From the NCBI RefSeq assembly GCF_900103585.1, contig NZ_FNHV01000001.1, positions 79,326 through 143,325 of the forward strand: a stretch of 64,000 bases of DNA, given 5' to 3'. Numbering within the stretch: position 1 is the stretch's first letter; the number at the start of each line of letters is the position of its first letter. The position numbers and the translations under genes were made by a program. Positions 1 to 7,708 of this stretch are shown piece after piece. Under the pieces are notes generated by a model. It saw only the letters and a program-made list of their open reading frames with translations, made no database searches and had not been told where the DNA came from. The DNA comes from Streptomyces sp. cf386 (GTDB lineage: Bacteria > Actinomycetota > Actinomycetes > Streptomycetales > Streptomycetaceae).

Positions 1-338
1 AGAACCTGGGCCGGACGCCGGACCAGACCCTGGCTTCGGAGACCAGGACCGGACGCCTGGGCCGGACCCCAAGTCCGGTCCCGGCAGGCCGGTCCCCGAA
101 AGCCGGGGCCGGAAGGGCGGTCCCCGAAAGCCGGGACCGGGCACCAGGGCCAGACGCCGCAGCCGGAGGCCGTTGCGGACCGCAAGTCGGGAGGCCGGGA
201 CCAGACGCCGGGACCAGACGCCAGCGCTGGCGGCCGGTCCCGGAACCCAGGGCCGCGGCCGGAGTACCGACCCCCGAGGCCCAGCACAGCGAACCGACCC
301 CGGAGACCTGGGCCTGACAAACAGCGGAGGCAATGCTC
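1..338. repeat. GC-rich repetitive intergenic stretch
   Basis: This stretch is made of short degenerate repeats rich in CCGGACC, GACCAGACG and CCGGTCCC. One unit, GGTCCCCGAAAGCCGGG, occurs twice, at 91-107 and 119-135. I see no gene start with a ribosome site and no recognisable protein in any frame before 339. The long plus-frame reading through this area has the odd composition of an off-frame reading. It probably holds the promoter of the operon that starts at 339, but I cannot point to -10/-35 boxes. Confidence 0.5.
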
Positions 339-1280
339 ATGAGCACACCCCAAGTGCGGCTGTACGGGCCGCAGTACGTCCTCGGCGAGACCGAGGTGCA
401 CCACTCCGAGATAGCCGATCTGCCGGCCCGGGCGGCCGAGTTCCGTATGCCGCCGAAGCCCGGCCTGTGGGGGTGGGGGACGGTACGCCGCGCCGAGCGG
501 AGCCTGGAGAGCATGGCGGCCGACAGCGCGACGGCCACGTTGCGCGCGGCCGGCGCCGACCCGTCCTCGGTCGACGCGGTGGTTCTGTGCTCCACCCGGA
601 TCCCGGGGCCCTCGGAGGTCCACGGCCGGTTCATGCAGACCTTCCTCACCGAGGCCGGTCTCGGCGACATCCCGTTCTACGGCCAGAACATGAACCGCTG
701 CGTCAACCTGCTGGCCGCCATCGACACGGCCACCGCCTTCGTCGCCTCGGGGCGCCACCGCAGGGTCCTGGTCGTCACCACCGACGCCGTCGCGGACGAG
801 GCGGACCGCATGGTCAGCTACGCCTTGTTCAGCGACGCGGCGGCCAGTTGCCTGATCGCGGCCGAGGGCGAACCCGGGGGCGAAACCGACGCCGGGTACG
901 AGGTCCTCGGCTGTGCCACCGCGCAGGACAGACTGAGCCTCGACCACTCCAACGAGATCAGCTCCGACCTCGCCCGGACGGTCAACGACCGCCTCCTGGC
1001 CCCTGTTGGCATGAAGCTCGGCGACGTCGCCGGCTTGATGCACGCCAACATTTTCAAGCCCGTCGTGGTGATGAAGGAACTCCAGGCCGGGTTCACGCAG
1101 GCGCAGCTGTACACCGACAACATCACGCGCGTCGGGCACTGCTTCGCCGCCGACCCGCTGATCAACCTCGCCGACCGGGCCGCCATGGGCCAGATCGAAC
1201 CCGGCCGGCACTACATGCTCGCCTCCGCTGTCGCCGGGCAGCGCATCGGCGTGCTGCTGCGCAAGACCCACCGCGCATGA
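339..1280 (+). CDS. 3-oxoacyl-ACP synthase III (KASIII)-like enzyme
   Basis: This is a 313-aa thiolase-fold protein of the FabH/KASIII type. Such enzymes condense an acyl-CoA with an ACP-bound extender, and several in secondary metabolism transfer acyl groups instead. The triad is visible: Cys about 121 (NMNRCVNLL), His about 235 (MHANIF) and Asn about 261 (DNITRVGHC). The sequence around each residue departs from housekeeping FabH (HANI in place of HQAN, NITR in place of NTSA), which argues for a pathway-specific enzyme. The ATG at 339 is preferred over 333 because GGAGG at 326-330 is then 8 nt away. It is the first gene of a tight operon, and its stop overlaps the next ATG. The substrate is unknown. 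Confidence 0.8.
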   Translation: MSTPQVRLYGPQYVLGETEVHHSEIADLPARAAEFRMPPKPGLWGWGTVRRAERSLESMAADSATATLRAAGADPSSVDAVVLCSTRIPGPSEVHGRFMQTFLTEAGLGDIPFYGQNMNRCVNLLAAIDTATAFVASGRHRRVLVVTTDAVADEADRMVSYALFSDAAASCLIAAEGEPGGETDAGYEVLGCATAQDRLSLDHSNEISSDLARTVNDRLLAPVGMKLGDVAGLMHANIFKPVVVMKELQAGFTQAQLYTDNITRVGHCFAADPLINLADRAAMGQIEPGRHYMLASAVAGQRIGVLLRKTHRA

Positions 1281-1408
1281 CGCCCCAACGGGCCGCTGCC
1301 GCCAAGAGGCGCGAGAAACCCCGTAGTCCCGCGAAGACCCGTAGTCCCGCGAAGACCCGCAGTCCCGCGAAGAACCGTAGTCCCGCGAAGAGGGGAGCCC
1401 GGGAATGA
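1277..1408 (+). CDS. 43-aa basic repeat peptide, coupled at both ends (uncertain)
   Basis: This ORF begins in an ATGA overlap with the KASIII stop and ends in another ATGA overlap with the next gene's start, so it fills the gap between them exactly. The product would be a 43-residue Lys/Arg/Ala-rich peptide with four copies of RSPAK(T/N/R), ending in Arg-Glu. It has no Shine-Dalgarno of its own, so translation would depend on coupling. Its third-position GC is clearly lower than in its neighbours (CGT, AGT and AAA codons), which argues against it. It could be a small substrate or carrier peptide, a translational linker, or slippage-expanded noncoding DNA. I regard coding as possible, not proven. 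Confidence 0.35.
   Translation: MTPQRAAAAKRREKPRSPAKTRSPAKTRSPAKNRSPAKRGARE
1321..1392 (+). repeat. four tandem 18-bp repeats
   Basis: Four consecutive units of CCGTAGTCCCGCGAAGAC lie at 1321-1338, 1339-1356, 1357-1374 and 1375-1392. They differ only at a T/C in unit 3 and at the last base of units 3 and 4. The unit is a multiple of three, so copy-number change keeps frame in the overlapping 43-codon ORF. The last unit runs into the GAGGGGAG ribosome site of the gene at 1405. Confidence 0.95.
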
Positions 1409-3777
1409 CCACCGCACACACCACACACGCAGGGCGTCGAGACCGGGCCTTCGTGCCCTTCGTCCTGCCCGACACCATCGCCGCCCTCCCCCGCCGCCCG
1501 TTCGAGTTCAGCCGAGCGGGTCGGGACGAGGCGGCGGCAGCCTCACTGGAGCCGGCCGACCTGTTCCAACGGCTCCTGCGCGACCAGGAGTCCGAGGCGT
1601 CCTTACTGCTCGCCCGGCGTGTCCTCGACGCCTTTCTGCCGGCCGACGGCCCGTATGCGGACGGCGATCCCGAGGTCGGTCCGGAAGCAGTGGTCGCGGC
1701 CGTCGCCGCCCAAGTCCACGAGATACGCGCGGAATTGGCCGGGACGATCGACTCGCTCGGCCGTCTGGAGCCCGAGCTGCGCGAGGCCGTCGTAAGGGAG
1801 CGTTCGCCCCTGGCCCTGCTGGACGGCTGCTGGCTCGACGCCGTCTCACAGCCCGCCACCCAGCCCTCCGTCATCGTCAACCGCCTGTTCGCCCACCATC
1901 TGACGCTGCGCGGAGACGGCAACCCCAAGCGAGGCTTGGCCCAGTTACGACGGCGGGCCATGGAGGCCGAGGGCGTCTACCTGCCCTCCATCGCCGCCGT
2001 CGACTTCCTCGACAAGGCGCGGGCCCGGCCGCTCACCGCCCTGCACGGTTGCTTCTACCTCGCCCTCTCCCGACTGCCCGGCAACTTCCTGCCCGAAGTC
2101 GTCGGCGTGCACCTCGTCTTCCACGCTCTCGGCACCGACGACCTGCTGCTGGGCACCGCGCCTCCGCTGCCCGGGCAGGAACTGCTGGACACGCTCGCCG
2201 CCTTCGTGGACCTGGCCGGCCCGGACGAGTTACGGCGGCTGGGCGCGGCCGTACAGCTGACGCTGGAGCTGGAGCAGGAGCACGTCACCATGCTCGCCGA
2301 GCTGGCCTCCTGGCGCGCGGGGCTCACCCTGGAGTCGAAGGTGGCCGAGATCATCGCCCGGCATGCTCCCCTGGCGGGCACCCAGCACGGCGGCGTACGC
2401 GTCGGCGACAGCCTGCTGTCGGACATCTTCCGCGCGCCTGGGCGGGGGCGGGTCGAGAGCGGGTTCGGTGATGCCGGGGGCGAGAGCGCGCCATACGGTG
2501 CAGCCCCGGACGAGAGCGCGTCTTCCGGTGACAGCCCCACAACGCCCCCCACCCGCAGCGAACTCGCGGCCACAGACCTGGCCGCCTTCCTGGCCGACTT
2601 CCGTGACTCCCGGCATCTGCGACCCACCGGTTCCGGGGACGGTGCCTGTCGGTTCACCGATGCGATGAAGTTCGGCGGGCCGATGTTCGGGATCTTCGAT
2701 GAGCGGGAGGCCGCGGCGTTCCGTGCCTGGGCGGCGAGTGTCCAGGCGGGTGAGCGGCCCGAGATCGAAATCTCGCCCGCCACCGTGGGGGACGTACGGG
2801 CCGAACGGTGGAGTTCCGCGCTCGCGCGCAGCGCCCCCGCCGACGTCATCGTCGCCGAGGCCGAGCCCAGCGATCATCGCGAGCTGTTCCACCGGCTGGT
2901 CAACATCGAGAACTTCCCCAACACCCTCCCGCTCGCCGCGCAGCGGGCCGAACAGTGCTTCCGGGACGCGGAGATCCTGTTCGTGCACGGACGTGAGGGC
3001 AAGTACACCGACGCGACGTGGTTCGACTACAGCCCCAGGGCGTTGTACGAGCGGGCCGAGCGGATCTACTGGGAGAAGCTCGTCGAGCCGTACCGGCCGC
3101 TGGAGGAGATACCCGACCGCGACGAGGTGCTCTTCCGCCAGACCACGTACTACCTCACCTATCTCATCGACGGCGCCTGGCTGCACCGGCTGGTCGGCCT
3201 CGGGCACGACGAGCGCGAGAGCGACGGCATGCTCTTCTCGATCTACGCGGACGAGATGGGCAACGGGGACCTGCGCAAGAACCACATCACCCTGACCCAC
3301 CGGGTCCTGGCCAGCGCCGGGATCGAGCTGCCGCACATCCGTGACGAGGCGTTCATGGAGCAGGACGAACTCCCCGACGACCTCTACGGGTTCGCGATCC
3401 AGCAGCTGTGCATGTGTCTGTTCCCCGACCGGTTCTACAACGAGATCCTCGGCTACAACCTGGCCATCGAGATGTTCGGATCCGGCGAGATGCGGCTGCA
3501 CGAGATCCAGAAGCTGCATCACCACGGCATCGACACCTGCTACGAGCAGGCCCATCTGACCATCGACAACTTCTCCGCCGGGCATGCCAAGCAGGCTGCC
3601 GACATCATCGTCTCCCACCTCGACGGCGTCCGGCGCACGCTCGGCGACGCGGCCGTGGCGGAGCAGTGGCGCCGGGTCTGGCGGGGCTACGCGTCCTTCG
3701 CCTACTTCCTCGAACAGCCCCTGCTGAATCAGGTCGCCGCCGCGGCCGACGCCTCGGACGCCGAACTGGTCATCTGA
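1405..3777 (+). CDS. two-domain haem-oxygenase-like iron-containing redox enzyme (HDO)
   Basis: The protein has 790 residues. The C-terminal half carries the pattern of the 'iron-containing redox enzyme' family (HDO fold; SznF, BesC and UndA are members): DEMGNGD about 616-622, NEILGYN with Glu about 680, HEIQKLHHHGID about 699-709, and DNFSAGH with Asp721 and His727 as likely iron ligands. These enzymes use O2 and a di-iron centre to hydroxylate, cleave or desaturate amino-acid or fatty-acid substrates. The N-terminal half has an echo of the fold (LPEVVGVHLVFHALG) but not the full ligand set. A low-complexity linker lies at about 345-390. GAGGGGAG at 1389-1396 sets the start. Its length, about twice a single HDO domain, is unusual. 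Confidence 0.8.
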   Translation: MTTAHTTHAGRRDRAFVPFVLPDTIAALPRRPFEFSRAGRDEAAAASLEPADLFQRLLRDQESEASLLLARRVLDAFLPADGPYADGDPEVGPEAVVAAVAAQVHEIRAELAGTIDSLGRLEPELREAVVRERSPLALLDGCWLDAVSQPATQPSVIVNRLFAHHLTLRGDGNPKRGLAQLRRRAMEAEGVYLPSIAAVDFLDKARARPLTALHGCFYLALSRLPGNFLPEVVGVHLVFHALGTDDLLLGTAPPLPGQELLDTLAAFVDLAGPDELRRLGAAVQLTLELEQEHVTMLAELASWRAGLTLESKVAEIIARHAPLAGTQHGGVRVGDSLLSDIFRAPGRGRVESGFGDAGGESAPYGAAPDESASSGDSPTTPPTRSELAATDLAAFLADFRDSRHLRPTGSGDGACRFTDAMKFGGPMFGIFDEREAAAFRAWAASVQAGERPEIEISPATVGDVRAERWSSALARSAPADVIVAEAEPSDHRELFHRLVNIENFPNTLPLAAQRAEQCFRDAEILFVHGREGKYTDATWFDYSPRALYERAERIYWEKLVEPYRPLEEIPDRDEVLFRQTTYYLTYLIDGAWLHRLVGLGHDERESDGMLFSIYADEMGNGDLRKNHITLTHRVLASAGIELPHIRDEAFMEQDELPDDLYGFAIQQLCMCLFPDRFYNEILGYNLAIEMFGSGEMRLHEIQKLHHHGIDTCYEQAHLTIDNFSAGHAKQAADIIVSHLDGVRRTLGDAAVAEQWRRVWRGYASFAYFLEQPLLNQVAAAADASDAELVI

Positions 3778-3827
3778 TCCGCCGCGGGTCGTCCGATCCG
3801 CCGTGGGTCGTCCGATCCGCCGCGAGG
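3778..3827 (+). repeat. 19-bp tandem repeat in the HDO / ATP-grasp gap
   Basis: The unit TCCGCCGCGGGTCGTCCGA occurs at 3778-3796 and, with one change, at 3797-3815, followed by a partial third copy. It begins right after the HDO stop codon in the 115-bp gap before the ATP-grasp gene. It is the second tandem repeat at a gene junction of this operon. Confidence 0.85.
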
Positions 3828-3892
3828 CCGGGAGCCCCCAGCGAGTCCGACCACCGAACGAGGCAGAACCCAAACCAGGAGAACACGCAGCC

Positions 3893-5260
3893 ATGACCGA
3901 AGCCCTCCCCGCCCCCACTCCCGATGCCGCTCCCCGCCACGCCCCCGCCGACGACAGGCCCAGGGCGTTCATCCTGACCGGTTCCTTCATGGTGATCCGC
4001 CGCAACCCCCTGTACCTGACCGAGCTCTCCCGGCGCGGCCTGAAGATCCTCGTCATCACCGCCGAGTCGTACCGGGAACAGGCGGCCGAGGCGATGGCCG
4101 ACACCTCCAACCCCGCCTCGCAGATCACCGACATCGCCTTCGTCACCGGCGACTTCACCGTCCAGGGCGCCTTCGTCGCCGGTGCCGTCGCCCGCACCGC
4201 CGTGTGGCGGGAGGCGTACACGATCGTCGGCGCGTACGCCGTCGGCGACTACCTGGCCGAGCCGACCGGGCTGCTCGCCGACGGCCTCGGGGTGCGTTCG
4301 CCCGGGCTGCGGGCCAGCCGGGCGAGCCGTGCCAAGTACCTGCAGCGGTGGTACGTTCCCGAGCTCGGTCCGGCCTCGGTGACCGTCCCGGCCGGGGAGC
4401 GCGAGACCACCGACCTGAGCGCGGTGCGCTACCCCGCGGTGGTCAAACCCGCCTCGCGGGCGTCGAGTTCGGGCGTGGTGACCGTCACCGAGCCGGAGGA
4501 ACTGCGTCAGCGGCTCGCCACGTACCCGGACCACGAGGTCGTCCTCGTCGAGCAGAAGGTCGTCGGCCCGGAGTTCTCCGTCGAGAGCCTGATCCAGGAC
4601 GGCCGGGTGATCTTCGCGTCGGTGACCGGCAAGGACACCACGGACAGCCACTCCCGGACCTTCGTCGAACTCGCCCACAGCGTCCCCAGCGCACGCGACG
4701 AGCTGCGCGAGGCCCTGCTGGACGCCAACCGACGGCTGCTGGCCGGGCTGGCCTTCGAGGACGGGATCACGCACTCGGAGTGGCGTGTCGACGACGACGG
4801 CCGCCCCTTCCTGATGGAGGTGGCGGCGCGCACGCCCGGCGACGGACTGCTGGTGCTGTACCAGCTCGCCACCGGCCGCCCCCTCGAACCGGAGATCCTC
4901 CGCATCGCGCTCGGCGAGCCCGCGGGCTACCCGCAGCCCCGCCGCTGGACGCGCCAGGTCTACCTGGAGCACGACCCCGGGACGCTTGAGGACGTCACCG
5001 TCGACTGGCCGGGCGTGCGCGCCGAGTGGATCAGCGACAGCGGCGCCTGGCCGGACATCAAGCCCGGCGCCGTGGACGACCCGCCGACCCTGCGCGCCGT
5101 ACTGGTCCTCAAGGAACGCGGCAACCTGCTGGAGCCGCTGTCCAGTTCGGACGACCGGTCCGTCACCTTCTTCATCGACGCGCCCACGCCCGAGGAACTC
5201 GACGACCTCGAAGCGCGTGTGCGCGCCCGGATCCGAGTCGTCACCGGCGGACGCCCATGA
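3893..5260 (+). CDS. ATP-grasp domain ligase
   Basis: This 455-aa protein belongs to the ATP-grasp carboxylate-amine ligase superfamily, which activates a carboxylate as acyl phosphate and joins it to an amine or thiol. Visible marks are the nucleotide-binding strand VVKPASRASSSGV near residue 185, EQKVVGPEFSVES near 220, and the metal-binding MEVAARTPGD near 308. The C-terminal 100 residues form a further lid domain. The ATG at 3893 is chosen because AGGAGA lies 9 nt upstream. An in-frame ATG at 3803 lies inside the repeat region. In this operon it is the obvious bond-forming enzyme for an amino-acid-derived product. Its partners are unknown. Confidence 0.8.
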   Translation: MTEALPAPTPDAAPRHAPADDRPRAFILTGSFMVIRRNPLYLTELSRRGLKILVITAESYREQAAEAMADTSNPASQITDIAFVTGDFTVQGAFVAGAVARTAVWREAYTIVGAYAVGDYLAEPTGLLADGLGVRSPGLRASRASRAKYLQRWYVPELGPASVTVPAGERETTDLSAVRYPAVVKPASRASSSGVVTVTEPEELRQRLATYPDHEVVLVEQKVVGPEFSVESLIQDGRVIFASVTGKDTTDSHSRTFVELAHSVPSARDELREALLDANRRLLAGLAFEDGITHSEWRVDDDGRPFLMEVAARTPGDGLLVLYQLATGRPLEPEILRIALGEPAGYPQPRRWTRQVYLEHDPGTLEDVTVDWPGVRAEWISDSGAWPDIKPGAVDDPPTLRAVLVLKERGNLLEPLSSSDDRSVTFFIDAPTPEELDDLEARVRARIRVVTGGRP

Positions 5261-6507
5261 GCGGCGTCGCCCAGGAGGCCGCCGAGAGGGCCGAGCAGGT
5301 CACCGTAGGAGCGACCTTCCGGCAGGCCCCGCTCGCGGCGAAGACGCTGCTCGTCGGGGTGTTCGTCAACCGTCTCGGCGGCTTCCTCAACATCTTCCTC
5401 GTGCTCTTCCTCGCCTCCCGTGGCTACTCCACCGGCCAGGCGGCCTTCGCCCTGGGCGTGTACGGCAGCGGGGCCATCGTCGGGGTGTTCTTCGGCGGGG
5501 CGCTGGCCACCCGGCTCGGCGCCCGCAATGCCAGCGTCATCAGCATGGCGAGCGCGAGTGTGCTGATGGCCGCGATGATCCACCTGCCGTCGTACGGTCT
5601 GGTCCTGGTCGCGGTGGCGCTGGTGAGCCTGGTGGGACAGCTCTACCGCCCGGCGTCCGCCACGCTGCTCTCCGATCTCACCCCTGCCGACCGGCAGGTG
5701 ATGATCTTCGCGATGTACCGCTTCGGCATCAACCTGGGCGCAACGGTCGCCCCGTTGCTGGGATTCGCGCTGTTCAACCTGGGCGACCAGAGCTACACCC
5801 TGGTCTTCTGGTGCGAGGCGCTCATCGCCCTGGTCTACGCGGTGATCGCCTGGCGCACGCTGCCGCCGCGCTCGGCGCAGCCGAAGCCGGAGGTCGACAG
5901 CGAGGCCGCTGAAGGAGCGCCGAGCCGAGGCGGCTACGCGGCCATGATGCGCGACCGGCGCTATGTGCTCTACCTGGTGGCGATGCTGCTCTACGCCATG
6001 GTGTACGCGCAGTACCTGTCCACGTTGCCGCTGGACGTGAAGGCCAGGGGCGTTGCGGTCCTCTGGTACACACTGGCCGTCTCGTTGAACGGCTTCATCG
6101 TGATCTGCTTCGAGCTGATACTCACGAAGGTCACCCAGGCGTGGCCGCACCGGCTGACGATCTCGCTCACGCTGGTCCTGCTCAGCGCCGGCGTCGCGCT
6201 GTACGGGCTGCCGCTCGGACCGGCCGTCATCCTGCTCGGCACCCTGATCTGGTCCCTCGGGGAGATCATCGGAGGCCCGGCCGCCATGGCGTACCCGGGG
6301 ATCGCCGGCCCGCCGGGCCTCAAGGCCCACTACATCGGCGGCTTCCAGTTCATCTGGAGCCTCGGCGCCGCCGTCGGCCCGGTCGTCGGCGGCTGGCTCT
6401 TCATCCACCTGGGACACCAGGTCTGGCCGGTATTCGCCGCCGGCTCGCTGGCCGCGACCATCCTGGTCCTCGCCGCGGTACCGGGCAGGACGCCCGCGAC
6501 GGAATGA
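5257..6507 (+). CDS. MFS transporter
   Basis: This 416-aa integral membrane protein has the hydrophobic pattern of about 12 helices and the short loop GARNASVIS after helix 2, where the MFS loop-2/3 motif sits. It starts at the ATG overlapping the ATP-grasp stop (ATGA), so the two are translationally coupled. It is most simply an exporter of, or self-resistance pump for, the operon's product. Nothing in the sequence fixes the substrate. The long central loop (about residues 200-220, charged) is normal for the family. Confidence 0.85.
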   Translation: MSGVAQEAAERAEQVTVGATFRQAPLAAKTLLVGVFVNRLGGFLNIFLVLFLASRGYSTGQAAFALGVYGSGAIVGVFFGGALATRLGARNASVISMASASVLMAAMIHLPSYGLVLVAVALVSLVGQLYRPASATLLSDLTPADRQVMIFAMYRFGINLGATVAPLLGFALFNLGDQSYTLVFWCEALIALVYAVIAWRTLPPRSAQPKPEVDSEAAEGAPSRGGYAAMMRDRRYVLYLVAMLLYAMVYAQYLSTLPLDVKARGVAVLWYTLAVSLNGFIVICFELILTKVTQAWPHRLTISLTLVLLSAGVALYGLPLGPAVILLGTLIWSLGEIIGGPAAMAYPGIAGPPGLKAHYIGGFQFIWSLGAAVGPVVGGWLFIHLGHQVWPVFAAGSLAATILVLAAVPGRTPATE

Positions 6508-6583
6508 AGTCACCAACCCCGCAAACAGCGTGGCAGGACGCACGAGACAGCGACGCACGAGGCAGCAGAAGGGAGCGGCGGCC

Positions 6584-7708
6584 ATGGCGGTCCGGACCGC
6601 GCGGGCATGGCGGCGCGACGAAGGGCGGGCGGCGCTCGCGGCCGGGGTCACGGTGCTGTTGTGGGCCTCGGCGTTCGTCGTCATCCGCGACGCCGCCCCG
6701 CACTTCGCCCCGGGCGCCCTCGCCCTCGGCAGGCTTCTGGTCGGCGCGGCAGTGCTGGGCACCTTCGTGGCCGTACGGGGCGAAGGGCTGCCGCCGCGCG
6801 CCGCGTGGCCGGGCATCGTCGGCTCGGGAGTGCTGTGGTTCGGCGTGTACTTCGTCGCACTGAACTGGGGCGAGCAGCGGGTCGACGCGGGTACCGCGTC
6901 CCTGGTGGTGAACATCGGGCCGATCCTGATCGCGCTGCTCAGCGGCTGGTTGCTGCGCGAGGGGTTCCCGAGGCGGCTGCTGGCCGGTGTGGCGCTGGCC
7001 TTCGTGGGTACTGCCCTGGTCGGCCTCGCCGGCTCGGACGCGGGGCGGGCCCCGCTGGTCGGCGTGCTGCTCTGTCTGCTCGCCGCCGTGGGCTGCGCCA
7101 CCGGAGTGCTGGCCCAGAAGCCCGCTCTCGGCCACGCCTCCGCGCTGCAGGTCACCGCCTTCGGCTGCGCGGTGGGCGCGGTGGCGTGCCTGCCGTTCGC
7201 GGGTGCGCTGCTGCAGGACCTGGCCGCGGCACCGACGCGCGCCGTGCTCGGCATGGTCTACCTGGGCGTGTTCCCGACGGCCCTCGCCTTCACCACCTGG
7301 GCCTACGCGCTGGCCCGCACGACGGCCGGACGGATGGGCGCGACGACGTATCTGGTGCCGGTCGTCGTCGTGTTGATGTCGTGGCTGTTCCTCGGCGAGG
7401 TGCCCGGTCCGGCGGCGCTGGCGGGTGGCGCGCTGTGTCTGGCGGGCGTGGCGGTCTCCCGCCGGACGGCGCGCACAGAGCGAACACCGACGCCTGCGCC
7501 CGGCGCGGAGCGGACACCGGCGCCCGGCGTCGAGCCGATACCGACGCGCCGCGCCGCGACCCCCGTCTCCCCGGCGGAGAGACCCGTCCCCTCGGCAGAG
7601 GGCGAATCCGCCACCGATCCACACGACCCCCGGCACAGCGCGCCCGCCCCGGCGACCGCGACCGACCCACGTGACGAGGAGGAGAACCCCCATGGACTCC
7701 GCCGTTGA
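6584..7708 (+). CDS. EamA/DMT-family permease
   Basis: This 374-aa protein has the ten-helix drug/metabolite-transporter arrangement of two EamA repeats (residues about 15-135 and 150-285), followed by an unusual 85-residue Pro/Thr/Arg-rich tail that is probably disordered and cytoplasmic. The start at 6584 has AGAAGGGAG upstream. The tail overlaps the next gene by 17 bp and may have grown by run-on into its upstream DNA. With the MFS protein it gives the operon two transporters, one perhaps for the precursor and one for the product (inference). Confidence 0.8.
   Translation: MAVRTARAWRRDEGRAALAAGVTVLLWASAFVVIRDAAPHFAPGALALGRLLVGAAVLGTFVAVRGEGLPPRAAWPGIVGSGVLWFGVYFVALNWGEQRVDAGTASLVVNIGPILIALLSGWLLREGFPRRLLAGVALAFVGTALVGLAGSDAGRAPLVGVLLCLLAAVGCATGVLAQKPALGHASALQVTAFGCAVGAVACLPFAGALLQDLAAAPTRAVLGMVYLGVFPTALAFTTWAYALARTTAGRMGATTYLVPVVVVLMSWLFLGEVPGPAALAGGALCLAGVAVSRRTARTERTPTPAPGAERTPAPGVEPIPTRRAATPVSPAERPVPSAEGESATDPHDPRHSAPAPATATDPRDEEENPHGLRR

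Noticed and set aside
173..1276. Long plus-strand frame ahead of and over the KASIII gene
   Set aside because: Its composition is Arg/Pro/Gly-rich off-frame sequence. Only its last 43 codons after the ATG at 1277 are considered.
1321..1392. CRISPR array
   Set aside because: The repeats are directly tandem without spacers and only 18 bp.
2230..4221. 663-codon minus-strand frame
   Set aside because: It lies antisense to the HDO and ATP-grasp genes and shows no family motif, as expected for GC-rich DNA.
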